The notes under the pieces are model-generated. The model was not told where the DNA came from, did not search any database, and saw only the letters and a program-made list of their open reading frames with translations. Position numbers and translations under genes: made by a program. From Allobranchiibius sp. CTAmp26 (GTDB taxonomy: Bacteria > Actinomycetota > Actinomycetes > Actinomycetales > Dermatophilaceae): a DNA stretch of 64,000 nucleotides. Below are positions 37,959 through 47,113 of this stretch, one piece after another (the stretch's first letter is position 1; each line of letters starts with the position of its first letter). The DNA lies in the NCBI RefSeq assembly GCF_017565405.1, contig NZ_JAGEKR010000010.1:124001-188000 (forward strand), in the 5' to 3' direction.

Positions 37959-38561
37959 TCAGCGCGGTCCGATAGGCAGCATCGGCCGCTTGTGCGTGAA
38001 CGACAGGACACCGGCCAGAGACATGTACCAAGCGCCCACCGCCGTCGCCAGACCAACGTATCCGCCGGCCTTGACGATCGAGTCGGAGGTGGCGAAGTTG
38101 CCCCAGGCGAGGAGCAGGAAGGTGATGCTCAGCAGCACGAAGACGGCGAAGAGACCAAGGGCGATACGGCTCGTGGCGATGGTCATCATGACGGTGAAGA
38201 TGCCCCAGACCAGCAGGTAGAGGCCGATGCCCTTCGAGGCGTCCTTGGCGGGGATCTTGTCCAGGCCCGAGTGGCCCGTCAGCCACCAGTAGGACAACCA
38301 GAACGCGCCGTACGACCCGAATGCGGTCGCGCCGAAGGTGTTGCCGCGCGCGAATTCCCACATACCAGCCGCGAACTGGGCGATGCCGCCGTAGGCGAGG
38401 GTGAGCCCGAACACCACGGGCAGGACGGTCGCCGGGACCCAGCCCGCGTTCACGGCACTGAGCACGGCCGTCGTCAGAGCGAAGGCGGCCAGACCGAGGG
38501 GGGCCGGGTCCGCAAGGTGCGACCCGGGTGTGATCTCGGGGGTCGGATCGTTCGTGGCCAT
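37959..38561 (-). CDS. Acetate/succinate-proton symporter (SatP/YaaH family)
   Basis: 200 aa with six membrane helices. The family signature NPAPLGL is ADPAPLGLAAFALTT (about 17-31), with GIAQFAAGMWEFARGNTFGATAFGSYGAFW following. It takes up acetate with protons across the cell membrane. First gene of the acetate operon with acsA; a CRP/GlxR-like box lies 102 bp upstream. Confidence 0.93.
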   Translation of the reverse strand: MATNDPTPEITPGSHLADPAPLGLAAFALTTAVLSAVNAGWVPATVLPVVFGLTLAYGGIAQFAAGMWEFARGNTFGATAFGSYGAFWLSYWWLTGHSGLDKIPAKDASKGIGLYLLVWGIFTVMMTIATSRIALGLFAVFVLLSITFLLLAWGNFATSDSIVKAGGYVGLATAVGAWYMSLAGVLSFTHKRPMLPIGPR

Positions 38562-38906
38562 GGGGGGTCTCCTCAGAGGATGCGGTGGCGTGGCACGGAC
38601 ATGGACACCGGTGCGAACTCAGCAGTGCCGCCCAGCGGGTCTCCCCGCCGAGGCCACCGCAATGTGACCATCCCCACACCGTAGGGCTGAGCGGGCCCCC
38701 GGTGGGCTGTCATGCGCGAGGACCGACCGACCGGCCAATCCTGAGCCTCGCCGTAGAGGAATCGGACTGTCCGAAGGGATAGTTGGTTACCCGCACCTGG
38801 CAGAGGAGTTGTGCGTCCCGCGCGGCGGTATCCGCCTTCGAGGTGCACTCATTGCTGCGTGGGTGCACCTCAGCGCCGACCCACGCGCGGGCAGGTCATG
38901 CCCGTG
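38562..38906. promoter_or_regulatory. Upstream region of the acetate operon
   Basis: 345 bp without a supportable gene. It contains the CRP-like box at 38663-38678 and, near the other end, a hairpin GAGGTGCAC/GTGCACCTC (38840-38848, 38863-38871), probably the terminator of the minus-strand membrane-protein gene ending at 38907. No clear -10/-35 pair is visible. Confidence 0.5.
38663..38678. promoter_or_regulatory. CRP/GlxR-like binding site upstream of satP-acsA
   Basis: TGTGA-N6-CCACA, with the same half-sites and spacing as the box at 527-542 in the xylose region. CRP-family control of acetate genes is established in mycobacteria and corynebacteria; binding here is inferred. Confidence 0.55.
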
Positions 38907-39368
38907 TCAGGGCGTCGGGGCGGGGCCCGTGACCGTCGTCGTCGCGGTGCTCGTCGTGGTGGTGGTCGACGTCTCCGTGGTCGTCGACGGCGACCCCGTC
39001 ACCGTCGTGGTGGATGTCGAGGGCGATCCGGTCACCGTGGACGCGCTGGCCTGGCTGGTCACGGTCGTGGTCGACGTCGGGTTCGAGGTGCTGCTGGACG
39101 AGGTGGCGGAGTGCAGCAGGAACCCCACCACCCCGCCGACCACCAGCGCCAGCGCGATGGCCGAAGTCAGCACGCCCCCACTGATGCCGGACCGCCCCTG
39201 GCTCGGCGGCGGGTAGTCACCGCGAGGTTCGCGCCACTGCTCGCCCGGACCCTGCGCGTACGCCGAGTCGGCCGCGTTGCGGTAGTCCGGCCGACCCTGC
39301 GGCAGCCGCTGGGTACGGTCGGGATCGCGGTCGTCGTACCCGTCGCCTTGGCCATAGCCGTTGCTCAT
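38907..39368 (-). CDS. Single-span membrane protein with Thr/Ser-rich tail
   Basis: 153 aa. A cytosolic N-terminal tail rich in Gly, Asp, Arg and Tyr (1 to about 64), one membrane helix (about 66-88, GGVLTSAIALALVVGGVVGFLL), then a tail of repeated TTTVTGSPST units, likely outside the cell and possibly glycosylated. The repeat unit VTGSPST occurs about twice. Function unknown. ATG 39368 chosen; CATCGT lies 6 nt upstream. Confidence 0.7.
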   Translation of the reverse strand: MSNGYGQGDGYDDRDPDRTQRLPQGRPDYRNAADSAYAQGPGEQWREPRGDYPPPSQGRSGISGGVLTSAIALALVVGGVVGFLLHSATSSSSTSNPTSTTTVTSQASASTVTGSPSTSTTTVTGSPSTTTETSTTTTTSTATTTVTGPAPTP

Positions 39369-39446
39369 CACCCCACGATGGCACGCGCGTCGCCGCGGTC
39401 GTGGTTCCGGCGCGAAGCGCACGCTGCAGAGCACCGGCTGCCACCG

Positions 39447-40148
39447 TCAGGCTTGGATGAGATGCGCTCTGCTCGATCCTTCGTCATCGAGGTCGACGAC
39501 CAAGGCGCCGGTCGGTGCGCCGTGCGGTGTCCATTCGTCACCGTCGTGAGCGATCCCATAGAACGTCGCGGGCGCGCCGTACAGACGCGTGCCGCCGACG
39601 GTGCCGTCGAAGGCCTGGTGCAGGTGGCCACTCAGCATGACCAACGGTGAGCGGTGATCCCGCAGCCGCTGCTCGAGCTGCGATGCTCCGCGCAGGGTGA
39701 ACCACGGGTGCGTGCTGCGCGAGCGCACCGGGTGGTGCATGAGGACGACGGTCGGACCCTCGCACTCGTCCAACAGGTCCAGCACCGGGTCCGCTCGACC
39801 GGCCACCTCGCCGGGCACGTTGGTGGCGGCGGCACGGATCTGCCATGCACCGACGCGGACCGGGTCGGTGCCGAACGCCTGGGCCACCACGTCGGTGACG
39901 TCGTGGTTGCCCGGCGCCGCGACGACGATCGGCGCCAGCGGGCGTACGAAATCGCGGACGCGTTGGACCGCTTCGTCGGAACCGTCATCTGCCAGGTCGC
40001 CCGTCACCACGACCGCGTCGAACGGCCCGGCGGCGGTCGCCGCCGCGAGCACTGCGGTCAGTCGCGCCTCGGGATCGATGTGCGGATGGGGTGACGTCGA
40101 CCCCGGCCCGAGCAGATGGGTGTCGGACAGATGCAACAGACGCGGCAT
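39447..40148 (-). CDS. Metallophosphoesterase (CpdA/Icc-like)
   Basis: 233 aa calcineurin-like phosphoesterase. All metal motifs visible: LSDTHLLG (DxH), VVTGDLADDG (GDxxD), APGNHDV (GNHD), VLMHHPV and SGHLHQAF (GHxH). The sequence resembles the 3',5'-cyclic nucleotide phosphodiesterase group, so cAMP is a plausible substrate, but other phosphodiesters are possible. TAGGTT (minus strand, 40156-40161) is 7 nt before the ATG: leaderless. Confidence 0.88.
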   Translation of the reverse strand: MPRLLHLSDTHLLGPGSTSPHPHIDPEARLTAVLAAATAAGPFDAVVVTGDLADDGSDEAVQRVRDFVRPLAPIVVAAPGNHDVTDVVAQAFGTDPVRVGAWQIRAAATNVPGEVAGRADPVLDLLDECEGPTVVLMHHPVRSRSTHPWFTLRGASQLEQRLRDHRSPLVMLSGHLHQAFDGTVGGTRLYGAPATFYGIAHDGDEWTPHGAPTGALVVDLDDEGSSRAHLIQA

Positions 40149-40320
40149 GGCATGCAACCTACTCAGCGGGCCGCTGCCTGGACAGCATCCCCACAGGGCC
40201 CTTGAAGCACGCTGACCGGGGCACTCACCTGTGCCCACACGAACGCATCAGCAGGGCAGCGTGGGTGCACGCCCCCGCTCGGCGGTATCGATCCGGGACG
40301 AGGTCGTCCTACGCTGCGGC

Positions 40321-41016
40321 ATGGAACGAGACCGTCGTCCAGGGCCCGCGTCCGGGCGCGGCAGCGGCACGATCACCTCGGACGGCTGTCCCGTGGAGAT
40401 CTACGCCGCTCTCCCGCCGCACGGTGAGGCGGACATCATCCACGACGCTGTGCCGGCCGGCGCAGCCGTTCTCGAGCTGGGATGCGGCACCGGGCGTATC
40501 GCGGATCCACTGGCCGCCCTGGGGCACAGGGTCGTCGGCGTCGACGATTCGCGCGACATGCTCGCGCATCTGCGTGCGGCAGAGCCGGTGCACAGCAGCA
40601 TCGAAGATCTGCGACTCGGCGAGCGCTTCGACGGGGTCATCCTGGCGAGCACGATGGTCAACACCTTCGACCCCGCCCAACGGGCGCGGTTCCTGCGTAC
40701 CGCCGCACACCACCTGACCCCTGGCGGCATCCTCGTGCTACAGCGTCACGCGCCGGGTTGGGCCGAGGCTGCGGCGCCGACCACCTGGCACGACGGCCCC
40801 GTCGAGCTCGAGCTGCGCGACGTCGTACGCCACGGGGGTGGGCTCGTGTCGGCGACCTTGGTGCACACGTTGGCGGGGATGGTGGAGGAGCAGGACTTCA
40901 CGGGGCAGGTCCTGGACGACGAAGAGCTCACGTCCGTGCTGCGCGACGCCGGACTCGTCTTCGACCGCGTCCTCACCCCCGACCGCCGCTGGGTCACCGC
41001 TCGTCTCGCAACCTGA
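40321..41016 (+). CDS. SAM-dependent methyltransferase
   Basis: 231 aa. SAM motif AVLELGCGTGRIADPLAALGHRVVGVDDS (in about 49-77), then GVILASTMVNTF and LTPGGILVLQRHAPGW. Substrate unknown. TACGCT (40310-40315) is 5 nt before the ATG and there is no Shine-Dalgarno, so a leaderless mRNA is likely. Single gene convergent with the AAA ATPase. Confidence 0.85.
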   Translation: MERDRRPGPASGRGSGTITSDGCPVEIYAALPPHGEADIIHDAVPAGAAVLELGCGTGRIADPLAALGHRVVGVDDSRDMLAHLRAAEPVHSSIEDLRLGERFDGVILASTMVNTFDPAQRARFLRTAAHHLTPGGILVLQRHAPGWAEAAAPTTWHDGPVELELRDVVRHGGGLVSATLVHTLAGMVEEQDFTGQVLDDEELTSVLRDAGLVFDRVLTPDRRWVTARLAT

Positions 41017-41073
41017 CTTCGAGCTGACTTCGCCGCGCGCAAATCCCCGAGCCTGACCGGGCTCAGCGCCACC

Positions 41074-42273
41074 TCACGTCTGCGACCGCAGGTAGCGGCC
41101 GAAGTGGGGGACGGTGAAGGCGATGCGGCCGCGTTCACCGGAGTAGATGAGGCCCTTCTTCAGCAACGCGTCCCGCGCCGGCGAGAGCGACTGCGGTTTG
41201 CGACCGAGTACGTCGGCCACGGCGGCCGTGGTGACCGACTCGATCTCGTCGACATCGGGCTCGTCCGAAGCCGCATCCGCCATCCCCCGCAGATACTCGC
41301 GCTCGCCGGGTGTCGCTCTCTCGTAACGCGATCCGAAGAAGCCCACCGCGAGCTCGGCATCCGCCTCCGGCGCTGCGACCGCGACGTCCGCCGCGGTGAT
41401 CGGCGAACGCGGTGCGAGATCCCAGGCGACCTTGCCGTAGGCCTGGATGAAGTAGGGGTATCCCCCGGTCACGGCGTACATCGCGTCGAGAGCGTCCTGC
41501 TCGAACGCCGCGTCCTCGTCCTGCGCCGGCGACTGCAGCGCCCGGTCGGCAGCGTCACGCGGCAGACGGTCGATCCGCGCGTAGCGGAAGAGACGCTCCG
41601 AGTACGACTTCGAGGCACTGAGCACCGTCGGCAGATGGGGCAGTCCGGCGCCGACCACGATCACCGGCAGACCCGCCTGGCTGATCTCGTGGCAGGCCGC
41701 GCACAGCGCCGACACGTCGTCGGGGTGCAGATCCTGCATCTCGTCGACGAAGAGCGCGATCCCCCGCCCGACGTCCGCGGCAAGACCGCCGACGTCCGTG
41801 AGCAGCTCCACCAGGTCGATCTCGATATCGCCGGAGTCGGCCCGTCCGGAGACGGCGGGCGCGTCGATGCCCGGGTTCCACTTCTCCCGCAGCTTCGCGC
41901 CCGGAGGGGTGTCCCGCTGGGCGAACGCCTTGATGACCCCCAGCACCTGCTGGACGTCATCGGTCTGGGTGTGCCCGAGCTCGCGGACGGCGACGTGCAG
42001 CGCCGCGCTGATCGGCCGCCGCAGCCGCTGCTCCGGCCGCGCCTCCCACTTGCCGGTCCCCCACTTGGCCCGGACGGCAGCCGATCGGAGCGCGTTCAGC
42101 AGCACCGTCTTGCCGACGCCGCGCAACCCGGTGAGCACGATCGAGCGCTCCGGCCGGCCGCGGGCGACCCGCTCCAGCACCACTGCGAACGTGTCGAGTT
42201 CGCCGTCGCGGCCGGCGAGTTCGGGCGGTCGCTGGCCGGCGCCGGGCGCGTACGGGTTGCGTATCGGATCCAC
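41074..42273 (-). CDS. AAA ATPase (AAA_16/ORC-like, STAND-type)
   Basis: 399 aa. Walker A GLRGVGKT (49-56), Walker B GIALFVDEMQDLHPDD, a sensor-like VVGAGLPHLP, and a C-terminal winged-helix part (about 330-395, VADVLGRKPQSLSPARDALLKKGLIYSGERGRIAFTVPHFGRYL in part). Similar proteins are stand-alone archaeal/actinobacterial ATPases of unknown role. GTG start with a near-consensus -10 TACAAT (minus strand, 42280-42285) 6 nt upstream. Confidence 0.8.
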   Translation of the reverse strand: MDPIRNPYAPGAGQRPPELAGRDGELDTFAVVLERVARGRPERSIVLTGLRGVGKTVLLNALRSAAVRAKWGTGKWEARPEQRLRRPISAALHVAVRELGHTQTDDVQQVLGVIKAFAQRDTPPGAKLREKWNPGIDAPAVSGRADSGDIEIDLVELLTDVGGLAADVGRGIALFVDEMQDLHPDDVSALCAACHEISQAGLPVIVVGAGLPHLPTVLSASKSYSERLFRYARIDRLPRDAADRALQSPAQDEDAAFEQDALDAMYAVTGGYPYFIQAYGKVAWDLAPRSPITAADVAVAAPEADAELAVGFFGSRYERATPGEREYLRGMADAASDEPDVDEIESVTTAAVADVLGRKPQSLSPARDALLKKGLIYSGERGRIAFTVPHFGRYLRSQT

Positions 42274-42340
42274 GATCGGATTGTATGCGCAAATCTAGTG
42301 TCAGCCCGATACATCAGTAGCGTGTCGCATCGACCATGCG

Positions 42341-42390
42341 CGGTTGTCCGCAGTTTCGTGGCGGGGGTGTCACGAAACTGCGGACAACCG
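42341..42390. terminator. Very long perfect hairpin (20-bp stem)
   Basis: Arms 42341-42360 and 42371-42390 pair perfectly around a 10-nt loop, after the stop of the minus-strand SnoaL-like gene. Its arms differ in sequence from the other long hairpins. Confidence 0.85.
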
Positions 42391-42407
42391 GGCAGCGCCC
42401 GGGGCGC

Positions 42408-42761
42408 TCAGGCGGGCACCTTGTCCAGGAACCCCAGCACGCTGGCGATGCGGCCGTCGTCGTCGGTCATCACGACGTCGAAGCCGACGATCACCGGCTC
42501 GGCGTCCGCGGGGCCGAAGCCCCAGGTGAAACGCGCCTGCTGGTGGTGGGCGTCGACCGGGCCCGCCGGCGTGAAGACGAACTCGGGGAACCGCTCCTGT
42601 ACGGCGCCGATCGTCGCGTCGACAGCGTCGCGGCCGCGCACCTGCGCGATCGGGTCGAAGTAGCTCGCCTGTTCGGTCCAGTGCTGCTCGATCAACGCTC
42701 GACGGGCGCCCGGGTCGGTCTCGTTCCAGCAGGCGAGGTAGGTGGTCATCAGGTCGTTCAT
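42408..42761 (-). CDS. SnoaL-like/NTF2-fold protein
   Basis: 117 aa single SnoaL_2 domain: TYLACWNETDPGARRALIEQHWTE and DPIAQVRGRDAVDATIGAVQERFP. This fold serves as small isomerase/hydrolase or ligand-binding unit; the substrate is unknown. ATG 42761 has GGAAGG 7 nt upstream. Divergent from an MmyB-type regulator, which likely controls it. Confidence 0.85.
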   Translation of the reverse strand: MNDLMTTYLACWNETDPGARRALIEQHWTEQASYFDPIAQVRGRDAVDATIGAVQERFPEFVFTPAGPVDAHHQQARFTWGFGPADAEPVIVGFDVVMTDDDGRIASVLGFLDKVPA

Positions 42762-42830
42762 CGCAGTGCCTTCCATCGAAGCGGTAGTGGTGTGGACGAT
42801 CTTGAATCGCTGCGTAGGAGAGCGCGATTC

Positions 42831-42864
42831 CCTCGCAGGTAATGCCGCACGATGACCTGCGAGG
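42831..42864. promoter_or_regulatory. Inverted repeat between the SnoaL and MmyB genes
   Basis: CCTCGCAGGT (42831-42840) and ACCTGCGAGG (42855-42864) are perfect 10-bp inverted repeats with a 14-bp spacer, about two helical turns apart. Probable operator of the adjacent regulator. Confidence 0.6.
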
Positions 42865-42903
42865 TAATCGCGCGCCGTACCTCGCTCGGCTAGCGTCGCG
42901 TCG

Positions 42904-43677
42904 GTGACCACCACCGCACTGCCCGCCCGACCGGTCGGCGAACTCCTGCGCGGATGGCGCGAGCGGCGCCGTCTCAGCCAACTGGACCTCTCGATCCAGG
43001 CGGACGTCTCCACCCGGCACCTGAGTTTCGTCGAGACCGGGCGCGCCCGACCGACGCCGGAGATGATCCTGAGACTGACCGACCACCTGCAGGTCCCGCT
43101 GCGCGAGCGCAACCAGCTGCTGCTCGCCGGCGGGTATGCACCCGCGTACCCGCAGCACGGCTTCGACGCCCCCGAGCTCGCCGGCATCGCGGACGCGCTG
43201 CGGTCGGTGCTGGCCGGGCATCCGCATCCCGCCCTGGTGATGGACCGGTGGTGGGACCTGCTCGATGCGAACGACGCGACGCTTGCTCTGACGGCCGGGT
43301 GCGCCGCCCACCTTCTGGAGCCGCCCGTCAACGTGCTGCGCCTCAGCCTGCACCCGGACGGACTGGCGCCGCGGATCGTCAACCTCGCGCAGTGGCGCGG
43401 GCACCTGCTGACCCAGCTGAGGCAGCGCATCGAGCGCACCGACGACGACCGCCTCCGAGCGCTGGAGGAGGAGTTGTTGGGCTACCCCGGCGGCGAGGGC
43501 GAGAGCACGCCGGCTGCGGGCGTCGTACTCCCGTTGCGCCTGCGCAACGACGCGGGTGAGCTGTCGTTCTTCTCCATCGCGGCGACGGTGGAGACGGCCG
43601 CCGACGTGACGGTCGACGAACTGGTCCTGGAGACGTTCTACCCGGCGCGGATCACGGACGCGCAGGGCGCACCCTGA
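42904..43677 (+). CDS. XRE-family regulator with MmyB-like domain
   Basis: 257 aa. N-terminal XRE HTH (about 12-70): LSQLDLSIQADVSTRHLSFVETGRARPTPEMILRL (in part). The C-terminal part is the MmyB-like ligand-binding (PAS-like) domain with VMDRWWDLLDAN. Such regulators, common in actinobacteria, usually control an adjacent divergent enzyme gene, here the SnoaL-like protein. GTG start 7 nt after TAGCGT (42891-42896): leaderless. The 62-bp palindrome begins inside its last codons. Confidence 0.88.
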   Translation: MTTTALPARPVGELLRGWRERRRLSQLDLSIQADVSTRHLSFVETGRARPTPEMILRLTDHLQVPLRERNQLLLAGGYAPAYPQHGFDAPELAGIADALRSVLAGHPHPALVMDRWWDLLDANDATLALTAGCAAHLLEPPVNVLRLSLHPDGLAPRIVNLAQWRGHLLTQLRQRIERTDDDRLRALEEELLGYPGGEGESTPAAGVVLPLRLRNDAGELSFFSIAATVETAADVTVDELVLETFYPARITDAQGAP

Positions 43678-43735
43678 CGGTGTTCACCTCCGTTGACGGC
43701 GTTCGAACACCGTCAACGAATGCGAACGCCGTCAG
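43674..43735. repeat. 62-bp palindromic repeat, copy B
   Basis: Outer arms CTGACGGTGTTC (43674-43685) and GAACGCCGTCAG (43724-43735), one G-U-type mismatch; inner arms GTTGACGG (43692-43699) and CCGTCAAC (43710-43717) with extra GTTC/GAAC pairing. It supplies the stop codon region (TGA 43675-43677) of the MmyB-type gene and lies 30 bp before the end of the convergent DUF3159 gene. Confidence 0.85.
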
Positions 43736-43764
43736 CGTGGAGCGGAGCGCGGGACTGGAGCGGG

Positions 43765-44475
43765 CTACGGTCGCGCGGATGCCGGCGCCGCCTCCGGCTG
43801 CGGGTCGGACGCATCGCGCGACAGGCTGCGCGAACGCTCGACGAACCACACGTTCCACCCGATGCAGACCGCGAAGACGGCCAACGCGACGATGTTGGTC
43901 GCCCCGACCGACTGGTCGAGAGTGAGGGTGTAGATCAGGGCAATCTGCACGGTCCCCGACAGGATGAGCCCGACGCCCCAGACGATGCCCATCAGGTAGA
44001 AACCCATCCGGAACGGCGCCGACGTCGCCCACCCCTGCTTCAACCCGGCGGCGGACGTCTCGTCCGACCCGGCGAGCCGTTGCGCGACGGAGAAGGTGAG
44101 CGGGCGTCGTACCGCGACCGACCCGAGGAAGACCAGGCCCGACAGCACCGTGAGAGCGGCGCCCTTCAGCAGCAGGAAGCGCGGGTCGCCGGTGATGAGC
44201 GAGAGCGTCAGCCCTCCTCCGAAGAGGAAGAGCATGAAGATCGCGAACGCGTCGGCGCGGCCCTGACGCCAGATCAGCCAGCACAGCCGGATGCCGGCGA
44301 GCACGGTGGAGATGAGCAGTGCCGCGGTCATGCCCGCGCCGAACACTCGCGCCAGGTAGTAGCCACCGACCGGGATCGCAATATCGAGCGCGAGCATCCG
44401 CAGCAGCCCGGACATCCGGATCGAGGGCGCGAACTGACCGGCCTGTGCCATCTGCTCGTCCAGCGGAGTCTTCAC
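43765..44475 (-). CDS. DUF3159/VC0807-like membrane protein
   Basis: 236 aa with about six membrane helices, family of VC0807-like proteins of unknown role: MLALDIAIPVGGYYLARVFGAGM near the start, and a long C-terminal half with WGVGLILSGTVQIALIY. GTG 44475 follows AGGA by about 8 nt. No catalytic motif. It ends 30 bp from the palindromic repeat. Confidence 0.7.
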   Translation of the reverse strand: MKTPLDEQMAQAGQFAPSIRMSGLLRMLALDIAIPVGGYYLARVFGAGMTAALLISTVLAGIRLCWLIWRQGRADAFAIFMLFLFGGGLTLSLITGDPRFLLLKGAALTVLSGLVFLGSVAVRRPLTFSVAQRLAGSDETSAAGLKQGWATSAPFRMGFYLMGIVWGVGLILSGTVQIALIYTLTLDQSVGATNIVALAVFAVCIGWNVWFVERSRSLSRDASDPQPEAAPASARP

Positions 44476-44512
44476 GCTCTCATCCTGACAGCCCGCAGCA
44501 GCTCCGTGAGGG

Positions 44513-44558
44513 GTTGGGAGTACGCGCGCGCTCAATGGAGCGCGCCCGTACTCCCAAC
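44513..44558. terminator. Long hairpin (21-bp stem, one mismatch)
   Basis: Arms 44513-44533 and 44538-44558 with a 4-nt loop, between the ABC permease end (minus) and the DUF3159 start. Core GCGCGCTC/GAGCGCGC is shared with 33887 and 53289. Confidence 0.85.
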
Positions 44559-44575
44559 GTTTCCCGCCGCGTCAC

Positions 44576-47110
44576 TCAGGCGTCGACGATCGCGGCGAGC
44601 GGGGGCGTGCGGGCGGCTCGGACACCCGGCCACAGCGCCGCCAACACCCCGACGATCCCGGCGACCACGAGGAAGGCCAGCGCCTGGGTCCAGGGGATCA
44701 CCAGCACGTCGAGGCCCTGGTCCTTGAGCAGCTTGGTGAAGAGCACGCCGTAGACGATGCCGAGGGCGAGGCCGAGCAACGCCCCGAAGACCGCGATGAG
44801 GAACGACTCCAGATAGATCGTGCGGCGCACCTGCCGGCGCATCATGCCGACCGCCCGCATCATCCCGATCTCCCGGCGTCGCTCGACCACCGACAGCGCC
44901 AGGGTGTTGATGATCCCCAGGATCGCGATGACGATCGCCAGCGCGAGCAACGCGTAGAGCAGCCCGAGCAGCGTGTTGACCTGCGCCGCGATCTGGCCTT
45001 TGAACTGAGTACGGGTGTCGACCGAGACCACGTAGTAGGGGTTGGTCGCCTTCTCCACCCGACTCTGCACCTGGGACAGGTCGGCGCCCGGCGCGATGCG
45101 GATGAGGCCGACCTCTGCGGCCCGCTCGTTGGCCGGCGTCAGCGCTCGATAGGTGGCGCCGCTGACGAGCCAGGCGCCGGCGAGCTGACTGTCCTGGTAG
45201 ATGCCGACCAGCTTCAACCGCACCGACCCGACACCCGGGTGGGTGAGCGTGTGCATCGACCCGATCTTCCAGCCGCGTTCCCGGGCCTTGGACTCGCTGG
45301 CGACCAGGTTGTTGCCGACGGGCGCGATCGATCCCGAGACCGCCGGCAGGGCGAGCACTGCGGGCAGCGGGCCGTCGATGCCGCTGCCGGCCTCCTCGGC
45401 GCCGTCGAGCAGACCGAAGGCCAGGTGGAACTGGGTCATCGACCCCACACCGGACTGCTTGGCGGCTGCGTCGATGGCCGGCTGCGGCACGGTGCCCTGC
45501 TGGCCGGCCGTGAGGACGAGGTCGGCGCGCACGTTGTTGTCGAAGAGGTGCTCGACGCTGCCCTTGGCCGACGCCCCGATCACCGAGATGCCGCTGACGA
45601 TGAGCAGCCCGAGGGTGAGCGCGAAGGCGGTGGCCGCCGTACGACGTGGGTTGCGGACCGCGTTCGCCGGCGCCAACGTGCCCGGCCGGCCGAACGGACG
45701 CCCGGCGACCCAGCCGATCGGAGGTATGACGATGCGCGCGAGCACCGGGGACAGCATCAGCGCGGCGCCACCCACCCCGAGCAGACCGGCGCCGATCAAC
45801 GCCGATCCGTGCGACGTGGAGGACGACGTCGCTCCGAGCACGGTCAGGACCACGCCGAGCACCAGCAGCGCGAGTCCGAGGATGGTGCGACGGGTGGAGC
45901 TGGAGGACGACGGGAGCGCGAACTCCTCGCGCATCGCCTCCACCGGCGCGATCGACGACGCCCGGCGCGCGGGGATGTATGCCGACAGGAGGGTGACGCC
46001 GACGCCGAGGACCAGCGCCACGATCAGCGTCCGCGGTCGCAGGAGCAACGACCCGGACGGGAGTCCGACGTTGAACGCGTTGAGCAGCTCGCGCAGGCCG
46101 ATCGCCAGACCCACTCCGCCGACGATGCCGAGGACGCTGCCGATCACCCCCGTGAACAACGCCTCCAGCAGCACCGACCGGCGCACCTGCTTGCGGCTCG
46201 CGCCGACCGCCCGCAGCAGCGCGAGCTCGCGCAACCGTTGGGCGACGATCATCGAGAACGTGTTGTAGATGATGAAGGTGCCGACGATCAGAGCGATGAA
46301 CCCGAACGCCAGCAGCAGATAGTTCACGAACGACAGAGCCGTCTGGATCTGGGCGTTCGTGTCGTCCCGCAGCTTGGTGCCGGTCTCGACAGTCAGCCCG
46401 GACGGCGCCACCTTCGCGATGCGGGCAGTGAGCTCCTGCTCGCTCACACCGGGTTTCGCCGAGGCGTCGACGGAGGTGTAGTGCCGGCCGTCGGACAGCA
46501 CCTGTCGCGCCTGGCCGGGGCTCAGCAGCACCCCGATGTAACCACCGCTCTCGGTCTTGGTGCGGTAGATGCCGGACACCGTCAGGGTGAGCACCGGACG
46601 GTTGGACAGCACGATCCGCACCCGGTCGCCGACCCTGATGTGCCCCTTGTGCGCGGCCCCCGCATTGAGCACGGCCTGCCCCGAGCGGGTCGGTGGACCG
46701 CCGGACTCGAACCGCGTCGGATCGCCGATGCGGTCGGCGGGCACGGTCCAGGTGTCCGCCACGCTGGGCGCTCCCCCGCTCGCGACCTTGGTGCCCTTGG
46801 AGTCGACCAGCGCCGCCGGACGCTCCACGCCGGGCGCGACCCGGTCGACCCCGGGCACCCGCCGGATGGTGGCCAGATCCGCGAACGGGATGCCCGCGTC
46901 GTAACTGTGCGCCGGCTCCACGTGGGTCGCGATGCCCTTGTACGCGTCGTTGAAGATGCCGGTGAAGCTGCTCTTCAGCGTGTCGGTGAAGACGTAGGAC
47001 CCGGTCACGAACGCCGTACCGAGGATCACCGACAGCACCGTCAGGATCAGCCGCACCTTGTGCGCGCGCAGGTTGCGGATCGACACCCGCCCCATCGGGC
47101 GGCGCGCCAC
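44576..47110 (-). CDS. FtsX-type ABC transporter permease
   Basis: 844 aa. N-terminal membrane helix (about 19-41), a large extracytoplasmic domain, a first FtsX domain with three helices (about 250-380), a central pair of helices, a second extracytoplasmic domain and a second FtsX domain at the C-terminus. This double-FtsX layout is typical of actinobacterial MacB-like exporters. Starts 3 nt after the stop of its ATPase partner, so the two are translated together. Substrate unknown (peptide, antibiotic or lipoprotein). Confidence 0.92.
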   Translation of the reverse strand: MARRPMGRVSIRNLRAHKVRLILTVLSVILGTAFVTGSYVFTDTLKSSFTGIFNDAYKGIATHVEPAHSYDAGIPFADLATIRRVPGVDRVAPGVERPAALVDSKGTKVASGGAPSVADTWTVPADRIGDPTRFESGGPPTRSGQAVLNAGAAHKGHIRVGDRVRIVLSNRPVLTLTVSGIYRTKTESGGYIGVLLSPGQARQVLSDGRHYTSVDASAKPGVSEQELTARIAKVAPSGLTVETGTKLRDDTNAQIQTALSFVNYLLLAFGFIALIVGTFIIYNTFSMIVAQRLRELALLRAVGASRKQVRRSVLLEALFTGVIGSVLGIVGGVGLAIGLRELLNAFNVGLPSGSLLLRPRTLIVALVLGVGVTLLSAYIPARRASSIAPVEAMREEFALPSSSSSTRRTILGLALLVLGVVLTVLGATSSSTSHGSALIGAGLLGVGGAALMLSPVLARIVIPPIGWVAGRPFGRPGTLAPANAVRNPRRTAATAFALTLGLLIVSGISVIGASAKGSVEHLFDNNVRADLVLTAGQQGTVPQPAIDAAAKQSGVGSMTQFHLAFGLLDGAEEAGSGIDGPLPAVLALPAVSGSIAPVGNNLVASESKARERGWKIGSMHTLTHPGVGSVRLKLVGIYQDSQLAGAWLVSGATYRALTPANERAAEVGLIRIAPGADLSQVQSRVEKATNPYYVVSVDTRTQFKGQIAAQVNTLLGLLYALLALAIVIAILGIINTLALSVVERRREIGMMRAVGMMRRQVRRTIYLESFLIAVFGALLGLALGIVYGVLFTKLLKDQGLDVLVIPWTQALAFLVVAGIVGVLAALWPGVRAARTPPLAAIVDA

Positions 47111-47113
47111 CGG

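Noticed and set aside
35905-38220. 771-codon plus-strand frame opposite acsA and satP
   Set aside because: Low-complexity Arg/Val/His translation with no domain; shadow of high-GC codon bias.
35947-38679. A 910-residue fusion of acsA with upstream sequence
   Set aside because: The part upstream of 37926 overlaps satP in another frame; a strong Shine-Dalgarno precedes 37926.
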